64,000 nt of DNA from Zeus faber (lineage: Eukaryota > Chordata > Actinopteri > Zeiformes > Zeidae): positions 12,301,865 to 12,365,864 of the forward strand of contig OY482855.1 in the NCBI GenBank assembly GCA_960531495.1. The letters are read 5' to 3'. Shown in pieces: positions 24,845 through 38,264 of the stretch (position 1 is its first letter; each line of letters begins with the position of its first letter). The notes under the pieces are model-generated. The model was not told the DNA's origin. It made no database searches and saw only the letters and a list, made by a program, of their open reading frames with translations. A program made the translations under genes and the position numbers.

Positions 24845-25139
24845 CCGGTGCCTGGATGACCCCTCATATCATGGAAATGGAGGGAGTAAACCCTCGCGCT
24901 CTAGACACTCTTGATTTTCCATCAGTACAGTTTCACCTCTGACACATTCCTGCCCAGAGGAATATCCTTTTTCTTTTTCTTCTCCGGTCCGCTCCCTCTA
25001 CTGCGAGGGTCACACTGCCGCTGCACGAGCACTGCAAAGCGACTGCGGCTGCAATGCATTTCAATCGGAGCTCGGCTTCATCCAGCCGCGAGGGGCGGAG
25101 CTACGTTCGGCGACGACAAGGGAAGTTGAGCAGACTTCA

Positions 25140-25195
25140 ACTTCATGCAAATGAGCAGCGCTGGGCGCCGGCCGACAGCCAATAGGAGGGAAGAT
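25140..25195. promoter_or_regulatory. Octamer plus CCAAT-box cluster
   Basis: ATGCAAAT at 25145-25152 and CCAAT at 25179-25183 frame GGGCGCCGGCC. The spacing is promoter-like, but no gene start is recognised beside it. Confidence 0.35.
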
Positions 25196-26127
25196 TAAAC
25201 ATCCAGTTATCTTTCGGGACTGATGGCGAGACTAGTTATGTCGTTTTTTCTCGAGGCATTTATTCTGCTATGTAAACAGCTACACCATTTTAATAAAAAG
25301 AAAATCCTTCTTTATAATGTATATTAGATAACGGAAGGGAGAGCGGTTTGAAATGTCTAGTGCACAAACAAAAGCCAGTCAATTTTCAGCCGACACGCCC
25401 ACAGAAGCCCGGGGCACGGAGACCTGGCGTCGAGACGAGAGCTGCTCGGCTTCACGCTGCAGCCCTGTCGCTAGCGGTGTGACCCCCAGCCTCTACCTCT
25501 GCAGAAAGGCCGGCGTTATATAACTGCACCAGATTCCCTCCTGTACGCTCACACCACGGGTCAGGACCTCACGCCGGATAGCCGCTGATAATCTCCAGAG
25601 AAGCGAACTACACAGAGGGGTCGGTGACGGGACAGAGCGCCTCGCGGAAAGGCTCCAGGGTTTCCTCTGGGGTACGTACACCCGAGGAGGGTCGGGGTGG
25701 AGTTACACCCGATTCAATAGCAGGGCAGAGTTTGTGTCACCGGGTCCTTGTAATGAGTCCCTTTGGACCCCGGCGTACACTCGGGCGTCGCGTCGCAGAG
25801 TCACCGATCTGCAATCACACAGACTTCATTTTTTTCCACTCCGGTCTGAATCGACGCCAGAGGGTCCGGGGATACGCTCAAATTCCCAAAGTTTTAGCCC
25901 TCTCTCTCCCTCACACTCCGCTCCCGTTGTAATTTGTCTGCCCACTGGTTTCACTTATTAAGTTTCAAAAGGTTTCTGGGAAACGTGGTTTGAGAAAGGG
26001 GGGGAGAAAAAAAAAAAAAAAGAAACCGTGGCATTTTTTTGGCACACGGCTCTGCCCGTCTTTGCCCAGAACGAGGGGGTTACCATGGCATCGGCGGGCA
26101 CCTCATAAAGCAGACCATTGTTGGGGC

Positions 26128-26178
26128 CTGTGTGTGTGCGTGTGTGTGTGCATGTCTGTGTGTGTGTGTGTGTGTGCC
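26128..26178. repeat. (GT)n microsatellite
   Basis: TGTGTG with GCG and CATG interruptions. Confidence 0.93.
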
Positions 26179-26283
26179 ACATTGAGTTGCATGGCAACAA
26201 CCTCTGGGCAGCACCACCACTATAGCAAGAAACCCAAATCTTGCAGGCACTGCCAGACTGTAATGCAATCATAAACGTGAACG

Positions 26284-26357
26284 TCCTCTCTCTCTCTTTC
26301 TTTCTTCTCAAAATGTGTCTCTCTGTCTCTCTCTCTCCCTCTCTCTGTCTCTCTCTG

Positions 26358-26390
<33 letters not shown>

Positions 26391-26398
26391 TCCTACCT
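26284..26398. repeat. (CT)n microsatellite
   Basis: CTCTCT with TGTCT and CCCT interruptions. Confidence 0.95.
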
Positions 26399-27756
26399 GT
26401 CTGTCTCAGTGTCCCTGCCTGTCTCACCCGCTCTCCCATATATGCACACACTACCCATATCCACACGCTATTCTCTACTAAACCCATAAGTCTGTCAGCA
26501 AATTACCAAGGAATTAAAAGATTACACAATCGTTACTCGGATCACAATTTATCATTCCCAAACAGATCTGCAGCAGGTTGCGTATCTGTAAATTCAGCGG
26601 CGCTCGAGAACCTTGTATTTTTGTTACGAACACCAGGAAACATGCACCAACATTGGGGTACCATTATATGAAAATAGGCCTGTAATAGGGGAAATACCGT
26701 GGCGTTTTATGTTTCTTTGTCCCTTCCACTCCATTAGCCGTGAACGGATACAACATACAACGTAGGTTTGTTTGTAATCGTTTCGTTCCAAATAGCCCCA
26801 AACACAAAGTTACTATGTGTGAAAACCTGGAAACAATTTGTGGTTCCTTAGAAAAAGAGAGAGAAGCCAGCGGAGGGAAGGAAGGCGGCTATTTTCAGTT
26901 TATGAAGGTGTGGTAAAGAGTAAAATGAGAGGGTGACAATAACCTCGACAGGTGTCTTGCTCAGAGTTGTTGCACAGTAAAAAAATAAATTAAAAAAATC
27001 TTGTAGCGGTGTTTAAATCCAGTGTGTGCGTGTGTCGTGTTGCCTATAGACGCGGTTTCGGGTACTCTGGCGCTCTCTGGCGGTAAAAGTGCGGAACTAC
27101 ACTCAGGACAGTCCTGAGTCATTTGAGGTGATGGCTTTGTAGCCTATAACGGTTGAAACCCAACAAAAATGATTGCCATCATACTTTGTTGAACTGTAGC
27201 AAAGGATGCCATGGGAACAGCTTTTTTTTTTTTATCACCCCCTCCACATTGAATGATAATAATCCGCTGAAATGTCATCATCACAGAACTGGAAAACTTG
27301 ATTGAGGCTAAACAGTGGTAAATCCTAAATTGTGTAAGAGCACACTGTTAATCTGCACTGGGACATTAAAAATGACAACATGTTAGGAGGAGAAGGGCAG
27401 TGAATGCTGACCGAAACCATGACATGCAACATACACACTCATTTTAGCATACGCAAACCTTATGCTGCTGCTGTTTGTCTGCGCACGTGTGTGCGCACGG
27501 TTCCTGCAGTCGCAGACCATGTGGCTCCCAGATTAAAGCTCCAAATGAGTCTTGCCTGTATATAACATGAATGCCCCCCTGTGTTTACTTACAAGGTCTG
27601 GGTAAGAGAGAGAGAGCGAGAGCGGGAGCAGGGATTTGAGAAGGTTGTTGTATCTCTGTGCTATTATGATTGGAGAAAGCCTGGGAGGGCCTGGTCAGGA
27701 AGGGGTTAAAACCTGCGGGTTTGTTTTGGCATAACATGCAGCGTTGGATTTTTTTT

Positions 27757-27928
27757 TTTCTCTCTCTCTCTCGCTCTCTCTTTTTTTAATACACGTGGAA
27801 AACTGCTCCAAACAGATTTTAGTGCAAGACAGGTGCCAGCATTGCCATCTGCTTTCAGTTTTACCTTCCTTTTTCTCAGCTCCTCCTCTCCCCCCTCCTT
27901 TCTCTCTCTCTCTCTCTCTCTCTCCCCT
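27757..27928. repeat. Two (CT)n blocks
   Basis: CT runs at 27,757-27,785 and 27,899-27,928 with complex sequence between. Confidence 0.9.
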
Positions 27929-28199
27929 CTCTCCCTCGCTGCCTCTCTCCCCCACTCTAATTTACCCCAACAATCCCCCAAATCTGTCTCCAGTTCGTCC
28001 CGCACCAATCAGCGTGAGCCGCCTCGACGTGTCTTCTCCAGTTGGCACCGGGGGGCGCGCGTCAAATACCTGGATGGCAATGTGAGGAGGGATCCAATAA
28101 AGGGAAAATTAATTTATATCGGGAATTAGATTCCCCTAAAAAGATGAGCGGAGGAAAAGTGAGAGAGAGAAAACGCCTGCGTCAGCACCTCGCTTGCTC

Positions 28200-28204
28200 A
28201 CACA

Positions 28205-28266
<62 letters not shown>
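28200..28266. repeat. (CA)n microsatellite
   Basis: Nearly perfect CA run. Confidence 0.97.
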
Positions 28267-28268
<2 letters not shown>

Positions 28269-28684
28269 TTATGGACTATAAAAAGATGAGCAATCACGTC
28301 CCCGCTCCCCGGACTGTCTTTCGAGACTGACCCGGCGGTTCTGGAGGAAAAAGAACCGAACCCCGCCCGTCTCCCTCATCCCCGGGGAGCCATCATTGTG
28401 TTACCTCATGATCCATAGGCAACTGTTGTTTTCAGCCCCGTATAACTCTGTGAAATGTGGGGGGGGCGGCGTCGATAAACCGCCGTAAAGCGGTGAGGCG
28501 TGGGCCAGATGCATGAGGATCCTGTTGGGACGTTGAATTTATGTTCCGTGCCGCAGACATGACTTGGGAAAAGGCGAACTAGATTGTTAGCGTGTTGGTC
28601 AGGAAACGTGTACGTGACAGTCAATTGAATGGTAAATCGACTGCGCTTACTGTATTTAGGGATTCTCTAGCTGCTAAGGCCATT

Positions 28685-28850
28685 AGTGGGCCATTCACAC
28701 ACCGACGGCCGTGTCAGCCGTGCAAGCGGACAACCAGCTCGCCGGCCGCTCTTAGGGGTTGGGGAGCTTCGCTCGAGGACACCTCAGCAAATGAGCCAGG
28801 AGGAGCTGAGGATCTACCCAGACGACCGGTCTGCCTCTGCTGGAGCTACT
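28685..28850 (+). repeat. Probable teleost interspersed repeat (TTAGGGGTT ... CAAGGACACCTC type)
   Basis: GCCGTGTCAGCCGTGCAAG, CAACCAGCTCG and CTTAGGGGTTGGGGAGCTTCG followed by GAGGACACCTCAGCAAATGAGCCAGGAGGAG resemble a known fish repeat. An open frame of 116 codons across it is therefore not taken as a gene. Confidence 0.5.
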
Positions 28851-30554
28851 GCCGCCCCCTAGGCTCCAACAATGAAACGACACCCCATTATAACAAGCGA
28901 GTGTATTGCCTTTTCCAGAAAACGAGGCCTATCCTTCATTAAAATGGTGATTTTTTTTCAATGAGCATCGCGGAAAGCACTTTTGGCTCAGTTTTCCGCC
29001 ACTAAACCCAAGGTAAACTGGACCTCAGTTGAATGGCGGAGCGTGGTTCTACGTCTCATTATTTTTAACCTGTGGTCGGTGACGGAGGGCGGGGGTGGGG
29101 GCCCACCGATAATGAGCCCAGCCGGACGAAGGTAAGTGCTAAACGAGGGGAAGGAAGTAAAACACGCCAGGTGACAGGTATGCAAATGGGGCATACATCA
29201 AAACGCCGGCCCAGATGACGGATCGCGTCCAGGAACACAAAGCTCACCAAAGAGAGAGAGAGAGAGCGAGAGAACGGGCGTCTGTTGCTGTTTTGCAGAC
29301 TTCTGGAGACTGGCTTTTTTTTTTTTTTTTTTTTGGAGTCTTACGAACGCGCAGGTGCTTTTTCAAAGGCCACCCTCCCTGCCAAGCACTTCTTGGCCCC
29401 GTCTTGAGCGTTGTGTGCCACCGCCACATTTGTTTGTGTGCTTCTTTGTATGCGCGGTGTCTATGTCCGCTTGAAGCTTAAGGTCCCTTTTTTTTTTTTT
29501 GCGCTTTCTTTCACTGGCTTGACAGCACGTTCAATTCAAAAAACAGCCACAGAATACAACCTGCTCAAAAATGCGTCCCGGAAAGAAGAAGAAAAAAAAA
29601 AAAAAAGAAAAAGTTTGTTTCAGTTGTTTCCGAGTAGAATTTCAATGGATTTCTATTTGATTCCAGATCCTGGGCGGACATTAAGGGGTTTCGCGGGTCG
29701 ACCAATGAAGAACCGACTTTGTTCACACCGTAGATTCCGAATAAGTTTTTTCCACTTTACTGAACCAGATTTATACTAAATTAAAGCTGACGTGAGGGGA
29801 TTTCAAATGCAGCCTGTCACCGTGTGCAGGAGTTCCTCAGCGGGTCAGCGTGGGTCGGGGCGGGTCAGCGGGTCGCCCTGTGTGGCCAACGCGCTTGAGC
29901 CCGATGGAACAGAGGCACCAGAGCTCTCTATGCACGCGCATCTCTTTCGGAAAGACAGCTGCACGAGGCAAAGCCTTTTCCCCGCCCGGCTTCCGGAGCG
30001 GGCCCAGATAATGACGAGAAGAAGGGAAATATTCAAATAAGCTCTCTCTCTCTCTCTCTCTCTCCCTCTCTCTGGTCTAAAAAAGAAATATCTGGAATCT
30101 CCAAACGAGCCGCCGCTGCCAAAGCTTGCGTTAAATCCCCCCCCCCCCCCAACCCCGTATCACTCTGCATCATCCGGAGAGGCGGCGGTCGGTTTGATTG
30201 GAGAGTAATCCTGGAGATTATATCCCTGTGTGGTGGACAATGAGCATATTGTTTTGATCTTGTTGCTGTAATCCAGCTCAGCACCATATGCAATAGACGG
30301 CGGGGCCTCTCCAGAGAGCCGCGCCGGTGAATAATACATTGTCCAGCCTCGGTGCAGCAATCCATCTGCCATCGTCTCGCGGCGTCTGGAAATATCTTTC
30401 CTGAAATCTGACGGGGTGGCGGGGGGTGCTAACTTTCTGCTGTAAAGTACTCTAGTTTCTTTGTTTCCCAGAATATCTATACAGGCGGGAGAGTTTTTTA
30501 TTGTTTATACGGATACCCCGTGTTCTTTCTAACTTTCCCTCCCTCGCTCTGCTG

Positions 30555-30665
30555 GAAGCACTGACTACTCCGCTGCATTAATGGCAAATATACTATCATT
30601 CCAGATTAATTTTGCTGTGCCAAGATGGAGGCAATAACCCGCCACGCAAACGTGAAATAGTTCCA
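30555..30665. promoter_or_regulatory. Candidate conserved non-coding element
   Basis: CTGCATTAATGGCAAATATAC, CCAGATTAATTTTGC and GGAGGCAATAACCCGCC sit in unique sequence without coding character. Confidence 0.3.
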
Positions 30666-31349
30666 CTGCGCAGCCGTTGAGGTTTCCATGCATATTGTAA
30701 ATACAAACATGATTTCATCGTCGGCCGTGACCCCGAGTGCTCTTTTCGGAGGGGAGTGAGATTAAAAACAAGGATGGGATGAAGCCATCTGTTTTACGGT
30801 AGAACAAGAGAGACACGGGGGGAAAAGAAAAAAAAATAAAACGGAGGAGCCAAGGCTCATAAAGAAAGAGCCGACTCAGGCCAAATTGTCAGTCAGTCCG
30901 TAGATGAAATATCACTTGAGCCAGACACGCTAGACGGCCAGGCGGTGTAGCCGGAGGATGAGTCCCGCTATTTAATGTGCCGCAGCCGCCCAGCTGATTT
31001 ACCACGACACCGTCCCTTCTAATAGGTTTTGTTGTGGTGAATCACTCCGGGTTTCCTTAATGGAGAAGCCAAACATGCTGCTGTAACATTGGGTGACAAG
31101 GGCACCTTGGGTTTGCAGATGTTCGCGCCGATGACAGATGGTGCGGGCGCAGCTAAGGGAGCGCTGGGCGCAACGTCTGCACTAGCCTCGTGCCACTGGC
31201 ACCCCCACCTCAACCCCCCCCCCCCCCCCCCTCTGCTCCACCGTCCCCCAGCCACCAAATTTACCAAATTGCGTCTGTGCCCGCCCACGCGTGGGTGTGT
31301 TTGTTTGCGACAGAGATCCCCCACACTGGACGAGGGATTGGCATTGCAA

Positions 31350-31353
31350 CACA

Positions 31354-31402
<49 letters not shown>

Positions 31403-31405
31403 ACC
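31350..31405. repeat. (CA)n microsatellite
   Basis: CACACA run with one AAA interruption. Confidence 0.96.
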
Positions 31406-34232
31406 ATGTGTTAGCCGGAGCTTTCCAGGTCGGATCAGGTGACGTGGAGAGGAGAAATAACCTCTTTGGAGCAAGTCTTTTCCGTGGCTCTTTCCAAAGA
31501 AACTCCTCTTTTTCACAGAAGGAAGATATCGCAAGCGTATGAGGTCAAATCTCTTTTCCATATCCCCCTCAGGCCTCTGCACTCCCAGCCCTGAGAGACC
31601 TCTCGATATTCTTTAATATTTTCTTCAGCACCGACCAAAGCATTTCTCACACATTAATCATGGAATCGATAAAGGTATTGTGAGGTTTTAATTTTTTGTT
31701 GTTGTTCTGTGTGCCTGTGGAAGAAGATGGAAAAGACTCCTTCACATTCACATTATTGCTCCGTGGGGAGGTGGGGGGTCTGTTCGATGAAAGTACCTGT
31801 GTACTGTACATTGCACTTGACAGGACATCTTGAAGGAGCTGATTCCAAATGACAGCAAACGCAACCTTGGGAGGGGAGCAGCGACGCCTGTGGCGGCAGC
31901 GACGCTGAGATTCGAGTTGAACCGACAAAGAGAGCATCCATTGCCGGGATCAATCAAAATCAAAATGAAAAAAAACAAAAAGAAGCGAGAGAGAGAGAGA
32001 GAGAGTAACATGAAGATCGGGTGTTAAAGCCGTTGAGCTCAGGCATGCGGTGGAGGAGAGCAGAGCGTCTGTGAACAGGTAGAGCCCATAATTACCTCCA
32101 TTCATCTTCGCGGGGCCCCGGCTCGGCGTTATGAAGGAGCGCCAGGGTGCGGAGCCGCTTTTTGATGAATTCCCCCTCAAATTAGCAGTCACCGGTGGAC
32201 GGAGGGGGCCTCTCCGTCACTCCTCCCGCTCCCATCCATCATTTCATTAGGACCCCGGGGCCGGCGCGGGACGGGCTTTACGACTTCCCACGTGGCAGAC
32301 GAAAGACGACTGCGCTCTGGGCCCCCGGCCGCAGCGGAACATTTCGGGGGGTGGGGGGGTTGTCAAGGTTGTTTGCTAATCTGTCAAATCAGGCTCATTG
32401 GTTTTGTTTGTGCATCCTTTTTTTTTTTTTTTTCTAAACAACAAACTGCCGAATCCCAACCCCCCACCCCCACCCCTCCAAGGGCCATAAGATTATTTGT
32501 AGAAAAATAGTCACGTGTCAAAGGCAGAGAGCGCTGCCATTGTTTACCGTCGGGGGAATCCGCCCCCATTTATCCCGTCCCGCTAGTGCCAAAAGCAGAT
32601 GTAAAACCAGTTGTTGTTTCTTGGTTATAATTGTCCTCGTCTGCAGGTGCTCAGGCGAGCATGAGATATGGGGGAAATCGTCGATGTGAGATAATTTGCT
32701 TAAAGGGTCCCGGCTTTTATGTGGCATCATGCAGGATGGGGGAGAATGGGGACGGTCATATTTTTTACCCCCCCACCAACCATACTGTATCTGCCCAGGT
32801 GAATTAATCTTCTAAGAAGCCATTTTGTTTTTCCACCAGGCAGCAGGATACCGAGCCCCCTGCCAGCCCCCCAGCCCCCCGTGGTGCTCCAAACACATCA
32901 CTAACTGGATCTCCATGTGGCACATCCATTACCATAAAATACTGTGCCCCGTCACCACGCGCACACACCCACACCCACACACACACACACACACACACAG
33001 CTTTCTCTCTCCCCCTGTGTGCACGTCACCCTCCCTCCCACCCACCAACCCACCCGCTCCGTTATAATACCGCTTACACCGGCAGTTCTGCGTTGGAGTG
33101 GCTCCAGGTTTAACATCAGTGGGAGGGCTGCTGGGCTGTTTAAGGAACAGCCTGCAGTGAGCTGTGAGAGTGATCACAGTCACAACTTATGCTCCGCTGC
33201 GAGAATCCTAGCATAGCGGAATTGCCGTCTTCCGAAAGGAGTGCTGTCTTCAGAGAGTCACGGGGTGCGTTAAGAAATCAATTATAATTAAGGATAAACC
33301 TCTCTGATGAGCAAGCAAATAATCACAATGGACAGATAGGCAGTAATACAAACAATAGAATAAAAATATAAAAAATGATAAGTGGCAAAATGAACGGTGA
33401 AGACTAGTATTATTATTATTATTATTAGCCCAGCCCCTGGGTCCCTAACAACAATAATATTGAGAATATTAAGAATATTAAGAATATTGTGAAGGCAGTT
33501 TTCTGTTACAATGTGCAATAAAATAATTGTGTTACCCAAAATGCATGCATAATCGTGATAAATAATCATGATAACAATATTGAGTAAAATAATGGTGATT
33601 ATCATTTTAGCCATGAATGATAACCGGTGTTAGTTGCGTCGTAGGAAACCCACCCACAGCCCCAAACACCACCCCCATCATGGAATTACACTGTAAGCAG
33701 GCCGGAACGAAGGAACTTCTGCAGTCACAACACACTTTAGAGAGCCAAAGCACACTCACCCATTGAACTTTAATGAAGGGCCGACTACCCTGGACCCCGC
33801 GTATAGCTGCCTGCAGCTATGTTTATTATTATTATTATTATGGTTGAGCGATACCTTCAGCCTATTAATGTTCTGGGAAGCCGCTGGGTGCCAACGCTCT
33901 CGGCACAGACCCATCCTTCGAAACGAGATTCATTTTGCCCTTTTTCTGTTTCTACTGTTTAAACACAGAGTGTCATCATTACCAGGAAATGGGATATTTT
34001 TGGACACTTTTCATTTCTATTTGGAATTTCTCCTCATCCTCTCGTTCTGCCGAGGTTGCTGACAAATCTCATTCTTCTTGCCAAATTCTCAACAAAGCCC
34101 TTTTCATTGTTCGAGGCCAACAAAAGAGTGGTTCATTTAGTCCTAATTTATTATGATTTCTTCTTTGTGTCAACAAATAGTAACATTGGCTTGGCAAATA
34201 GCATTGCATCGGAGGCGAAGCCAGACGATCGC

Positions 34233-34234
<2 letters not shown>

Positions 34235-34290
<56 letters not shown>

Positions 34291-34308
34291 TGTGTGTTTG
34301 TGTGTTTG
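34235..34308. repeat. (GT)n microsatellite
   Basis: TGTGTG with one TATG and one TTTG interruption. Confidence 0.96.
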
Positions 34309-34854
34309 ATGTGAAAGAGAGGGAGAGAAAATGGGGGAAAGGGGTGAGAGAGAGACAGACAGACTGATTGAAAGAGCTTTTGGAGAAAACATTTACATTT
34401 TTACAAAGCACACAGCATAATCCCCCCGGATTGAGTCACCTACAAAATATGAAGCCGTTACGAAAATAGTTTTTCTTTTTTTACTGTTACATAAAAAGGA
34501 TGACCCCATCTTTTTTTTTTTTTTTCTCTTGCCTTCTCCCAGCACTCCACCAAATGCAAAGTGGAAGAAGAGAGGGAAAGTGTTTTAGATTTTTTTTTTT
34601 TTTCCACAGCATCATGCTTGAGCGACTGAACTGCCTTGGAAAGAAAAAAAACAACAAAAAAAACAAAAAACACCAAGCATGAGAACAGGATGAAATGGAT
34701 GCAGTTTGGCTGGGGTCACCAAAATGAGACTACGATAAGGAGCTACCTGCCATGAATTAAACATGATCCATCCTCAGCGCACGTGCTCCTAAAAGTGTAC
34801 AGAGACAACTTCAATATTTCATTCACGCCAGAAGATGGAGGGACGGAGGTCGGC

Positions 34855-34915
34855 ACTTCTAGTTTAAGTCACTCTAGCCCACATCAGAATGGGCTAGAAC
34901 TTCTAAAACTGAAGT
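34855..34915. other. Imperfect hairpin of about 60 nt
   Basis: ACTTCTAGTTTAAGTC followed by TCTAGCCCA pairs, with one internal loop, to TGGGCTAGA and AACTGAAGT beyond an 8-nt loop (882-889). The inner 9 bp are perfect. Confidence 0.7.
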
Positions 34916-36844
34916 CCCTTTCCCACTTACACTGAAAGCCGTAAATCTACCGACAGTGTTCGGTATTGGCGTCATGTGGGAAAAGGTGCTGGTGTTGATG
35001 TTGAGTAAAAGTCGTTCCATAAATTTCCCCACTCTCGACCTAGTATAATTTCCGGTAAATTGCAAGTATCGCTGTGAATGAAAGTGTGTGGGAATGGAAG
35101 CAGTAACATTTCGGTAAAGTAGGTGTGGAGCCGAATCCAAATAAAGCAAAAATAGTGGGTTTTTACGAATATATATTTCGCTTCGCTTGCCTGCCAGCTG
35201 CACCGCAGCGCGGAGCCGGAGGGAGCGAGCGGACAGGGAGAGGGAGAACAGGGGGAGAATGTTTTATTATCCGGAGCCAGAGAGTGAAGGACAGGTTGAA
35301 AATGTTCACACTGATTTAACAACTTTGGATTTATTGGTTATTGTGTCCGGGGACGGGGGCTCTGTCTCCTCCGAGTCGCTCCCTTGAGGGGAGACAGGGA
35401 GCAAAGCGCTGGTCTAAAAAACGATTCTGTTGCCAAGTCCCGTGTGATATCAGACACCTCTCGCACGAACATTACGTAATGTATCCGGAACAGTCATCAT
35501 ACGGGAACAGACTCCATACGGAACTTTTCCGTAAAGGAGGCTAATGTTTGAATGACTACCTCCTGCCTTTGCCGGATATTTTTTTAATCCAGCAAAGTAA
35601 CAGATGCCATGTACGAAAGGGGCTCAAATGCGCGCTTTTTACCTTTGGCCTTCAAAGGGAAGGATTTGATGCCAGGAACGCTCTCTGCAGATAATGTTCT
35701 ACCTTCTCGTGGGGGGAGGCTCTTTGACTGCGGTTAAGTGCCACACTCACTCCATACAGTATGTGCAATTCCATACAAACGACAGCATCTCTTAGCGAAA
35801 ACTCATATTCCAAGTGACGGTGGAGAATACAGCTCAGGCGGCCAATTCATAGCGGCCTTATCGCTCATGAAAGTTACCACGTCCTACTTAACGCCGCTTC
35901 AACGTCTGTCGCCAAGACAGCCACCCCTCTTACTCCCTCCCTCACTCAGAAATAGACCTGTCTTCCTGCCACCATCCCCTTATCTGCGAACCTCTAACAA
36001 GCCTATTTGCCTGTGACTGACGTTGATGTGATCCCTAAAGCCCGAGGCTTGGCAGCGAAATCGCTCCTAAGCCAAATTAAGCTTCTGTCATGCCCGCCCC
36101 CACCCCAGCCCCTTCGCCACTCCCGGCATGGAAACCCCACATCTTTAATGACGACGGAGAGGCCGCGCCTAGCCGCCGCACAAAAGCGTTGACCTCCGTC
36201 TCTGGAAAGGGCCGCACTCCAACGCCCTCCTGTTCGATTCTCGCCTCCTTGAAAAGGAATCAGATATAAAAGTTGGCGGGAGGGTGGGGTCTCCTAAACG
36301 GCGGACGGAGCAAGGGGGGAGGAGGGGTTTGGTTGAAACAAAGACGCCTTCTTTCACCGTAGGTTTGTTTTTTTTCCAATTCCCCCTGCCCAGCGCTCCT
36401 TAAATGTTCAAAGAAGGTGTCGAAACGCTAAGAGTCTGGCCCTCTTTCCCCCACCTGCTCATGACTGAGTCAAGGAGGATCTTAAGGACGGCAGAATGCT
36501 CCTTGGCACTATTTAACATTTTTAAAGTCTCTGAAAATGTGTTGCGAGAGACGATTTCCCAGCAATAAAATAATTGTATTTAGTCATTAATATGGGTTCT
36601 CCCGGTTGCTCAAATCAAGGACCCTCAATTCCATATGCATTAGACCGCTGACACCATTTGATACGAAGCTGTTTCTGACACTGGATCTTTTTTTGTTACA
36701 TAATCATACCACTGGTATAAACCCATGTGGTCGTTGAACGCTGCACAATGTCTATCAAGAAAAACTATCTGCGCAGCTGCGTTTAACAAAACAAAATCCA
36801 AAGCATATTAATTTACGTTTAAAAAAAGAAATACATCATACTTT

Positions 36845-36968
36845 ACGTTTGTTTTTGTACAGCCCTGCCCGCTCGCTGCGTCTTCTCGGTAGTTATAAGC
36901 AGGCACTGCGCTGGGCACCCTTCAAATAAAGACAGGCGCACAGTTTGGGGTCCTTCCGGCCAGGGAAA
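36845..36968 (+). promoter_or_regulatory. Presumed gadd45gip1 promoter and 5' untranslated region
   Basis: The sequence becomes GC-richer and CpG-containing just before the start codon, with CGCTCGCTGCGTC and GGCGCACAG stretches and no clear TATA box, as expected for a housekeeping mitochondrial gene. The transcription start cannot be placed from sequence alone. Confidence 0.45.
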
Positions 36969-38264
36969 ATGGCGGCGTCCGTGCTGCGCGGTAGGACGGC
37001 GACGTTATGTCAGACAGTTAAACGTGTTTCGTGCTTGAAAACTCGAATTCCCGGCGCCTCGCAGAGCGGGCTCTTGCCGCACGCCGCGAATTACAACCCG
37101 AAGCCGCTGAAGTTGAACCTGAAGGGGCTTTATATCCCGGACAAGGAGAGCGAGAGGACGCCGGAGTGGCAGAAGACCGCTAAAGCTGACCGCAAGCTGT
37201 ACGGCAAGCACGGCTCTGCGTCGGGCGTCGACCCCGCCACGCTGTGGCCCTCTCACGCCCAACTGGAGGTGATGGTTAAAGAGGAGGACGAATGGCACCC
37301 GCCGCTGGATGTGACGCTGAAGAACGTGGAGGCGAGGGAGGAGGAGGAGGCTGCGAAACGCCGTGCCAGGTAAGTACGCTGGCGTGTGCAGCCAACGTCC
37401 TCCCACGTTTACTTTCCGATTGTTGTCATAATATCTGCTGTTGTAGGTCTACATGATTGGGCCCTCAACCGTTGTGCGGGTTATTTTAGCGTTAAGGGAG
37501 AATTGCTTGGAGTCATTCAAGACTAATAATAAGTGTTATTGAATTATGTTTTTCTATTATGACTAATAAAACGTGATTTCCTTCTATTCACGTAAAGCAC
37601 CTTGAGCTGCATTTTGTATTATAGATTGTTATTGAGCTCTTGAAGTTAATCTTTTGGTAGATTTCCTGCAGATATTGCTACATCGCTTATTTTATGTTTC
37701 GATTCTATTTTGCATTTCGTTGGAAATACCTACATGGTATATTATTTTGAACGGTTCATTACTTATCTTGCATGTGTATATTAAGTTGATTTAGCGTATA
37801 TAATTTTACAATGGACAGGTTGTAACGTCCTGCAGTATTGACAAGAAAAGCAAGGGTTAAGCAACGATTTATAATGAATCATCGCCATTTACTGTGACAA
37901 TATTTAACATTTACATCATGCAGGAGTAAACTGAATGACTGGTCTCAACACCGTTTATGTGTCTTTCAGGGAAAAGGTAATAGCTGACAACATGGCCAAG
38001 ATGCCCCAGATGATTGCTGACTGGCGTAGAGAAAAGCGCGAGTCCAAACTGAATTTAAAAGAGGAGAAGGCTCGGCGCGATAAGATGCTGGCGGAGGCCC
38101 GCGAACGTTTCGGCTACGCAGTTGATCCCCGCACCCCGAAGTTCTTGGAGATGGTGGCTGAAATTGAAAAGGAAGAGAAGAAAAAGAAGAAACTAATGAA
38201 ACGCAGACTAAGAGAGCAGCAGGTGTCGACCCCTCCTTCTCCCGCGGATGCTGCGTCATCATAG
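36969..38264 (+). CDS. gadd45gip1: gadd45gip1: mitochondrial large ribosomal subunit protein mL64 (CRIF1)
   Basis: Two coding exons, 36969-37369 and 37970-38264, joined through a GTAAGT donor and a TTTCAG acceptor in matching phase, give 231 residues (human about 222). The first ATG lies in GAAAATGGCGGC; the in-frame sequence upstream has no better start. The family member is a subunit of the mitoribosome large particle near the polypeptide exit and is also reported as a nuclear partner of GADD45 proteins. Visible support: a basic, acid-poor N-terminus (residues 1-35) fitting a mitochondrial presequence; a conserved HGSASGVDPATLWPS segment (81-95); MPQMIADW (145-152); a long charged helix; the block RFGYAVDPRTPKF; and a lysine-rich tail like the nuclear-localisation tail of human CRIF1. 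The 600-bp intron has no recognisable gene. An AATAAA polyadenylation signal lies at 38578-38583. Identification is firm from the motifs and length. Confidence 0.96.

Larger units (their letters stand above)
23181..36844. other. Gene-free stretch between the NFI exon and gadd45gip1
   Basis: Microsatellites, a few candidate regulatory stretches and one probable interspersed repeat. I looked for dand5, which lies between GADD45GIP1 and NFIX in human, and saw no cystine-knot exon. Confidence 0.6.

Noticed and set aside
28592-28942. A 116-codon plus-strand frame
   Set aside because: Overlaps a probable dispersed fish repeat and resembles no protein I know.
31019-31582. A 187-codon minus-strand frame
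   Set aside because: Interrupted by a CA repeat and a poly-C run; no recognisable motif.
23181-36844. Search for dand5 between the NFI exon and gadd45gip1
   Set aside because: No cystine-knot sequence or signal-peptide exon seen; the gene is elsewhere or lost.
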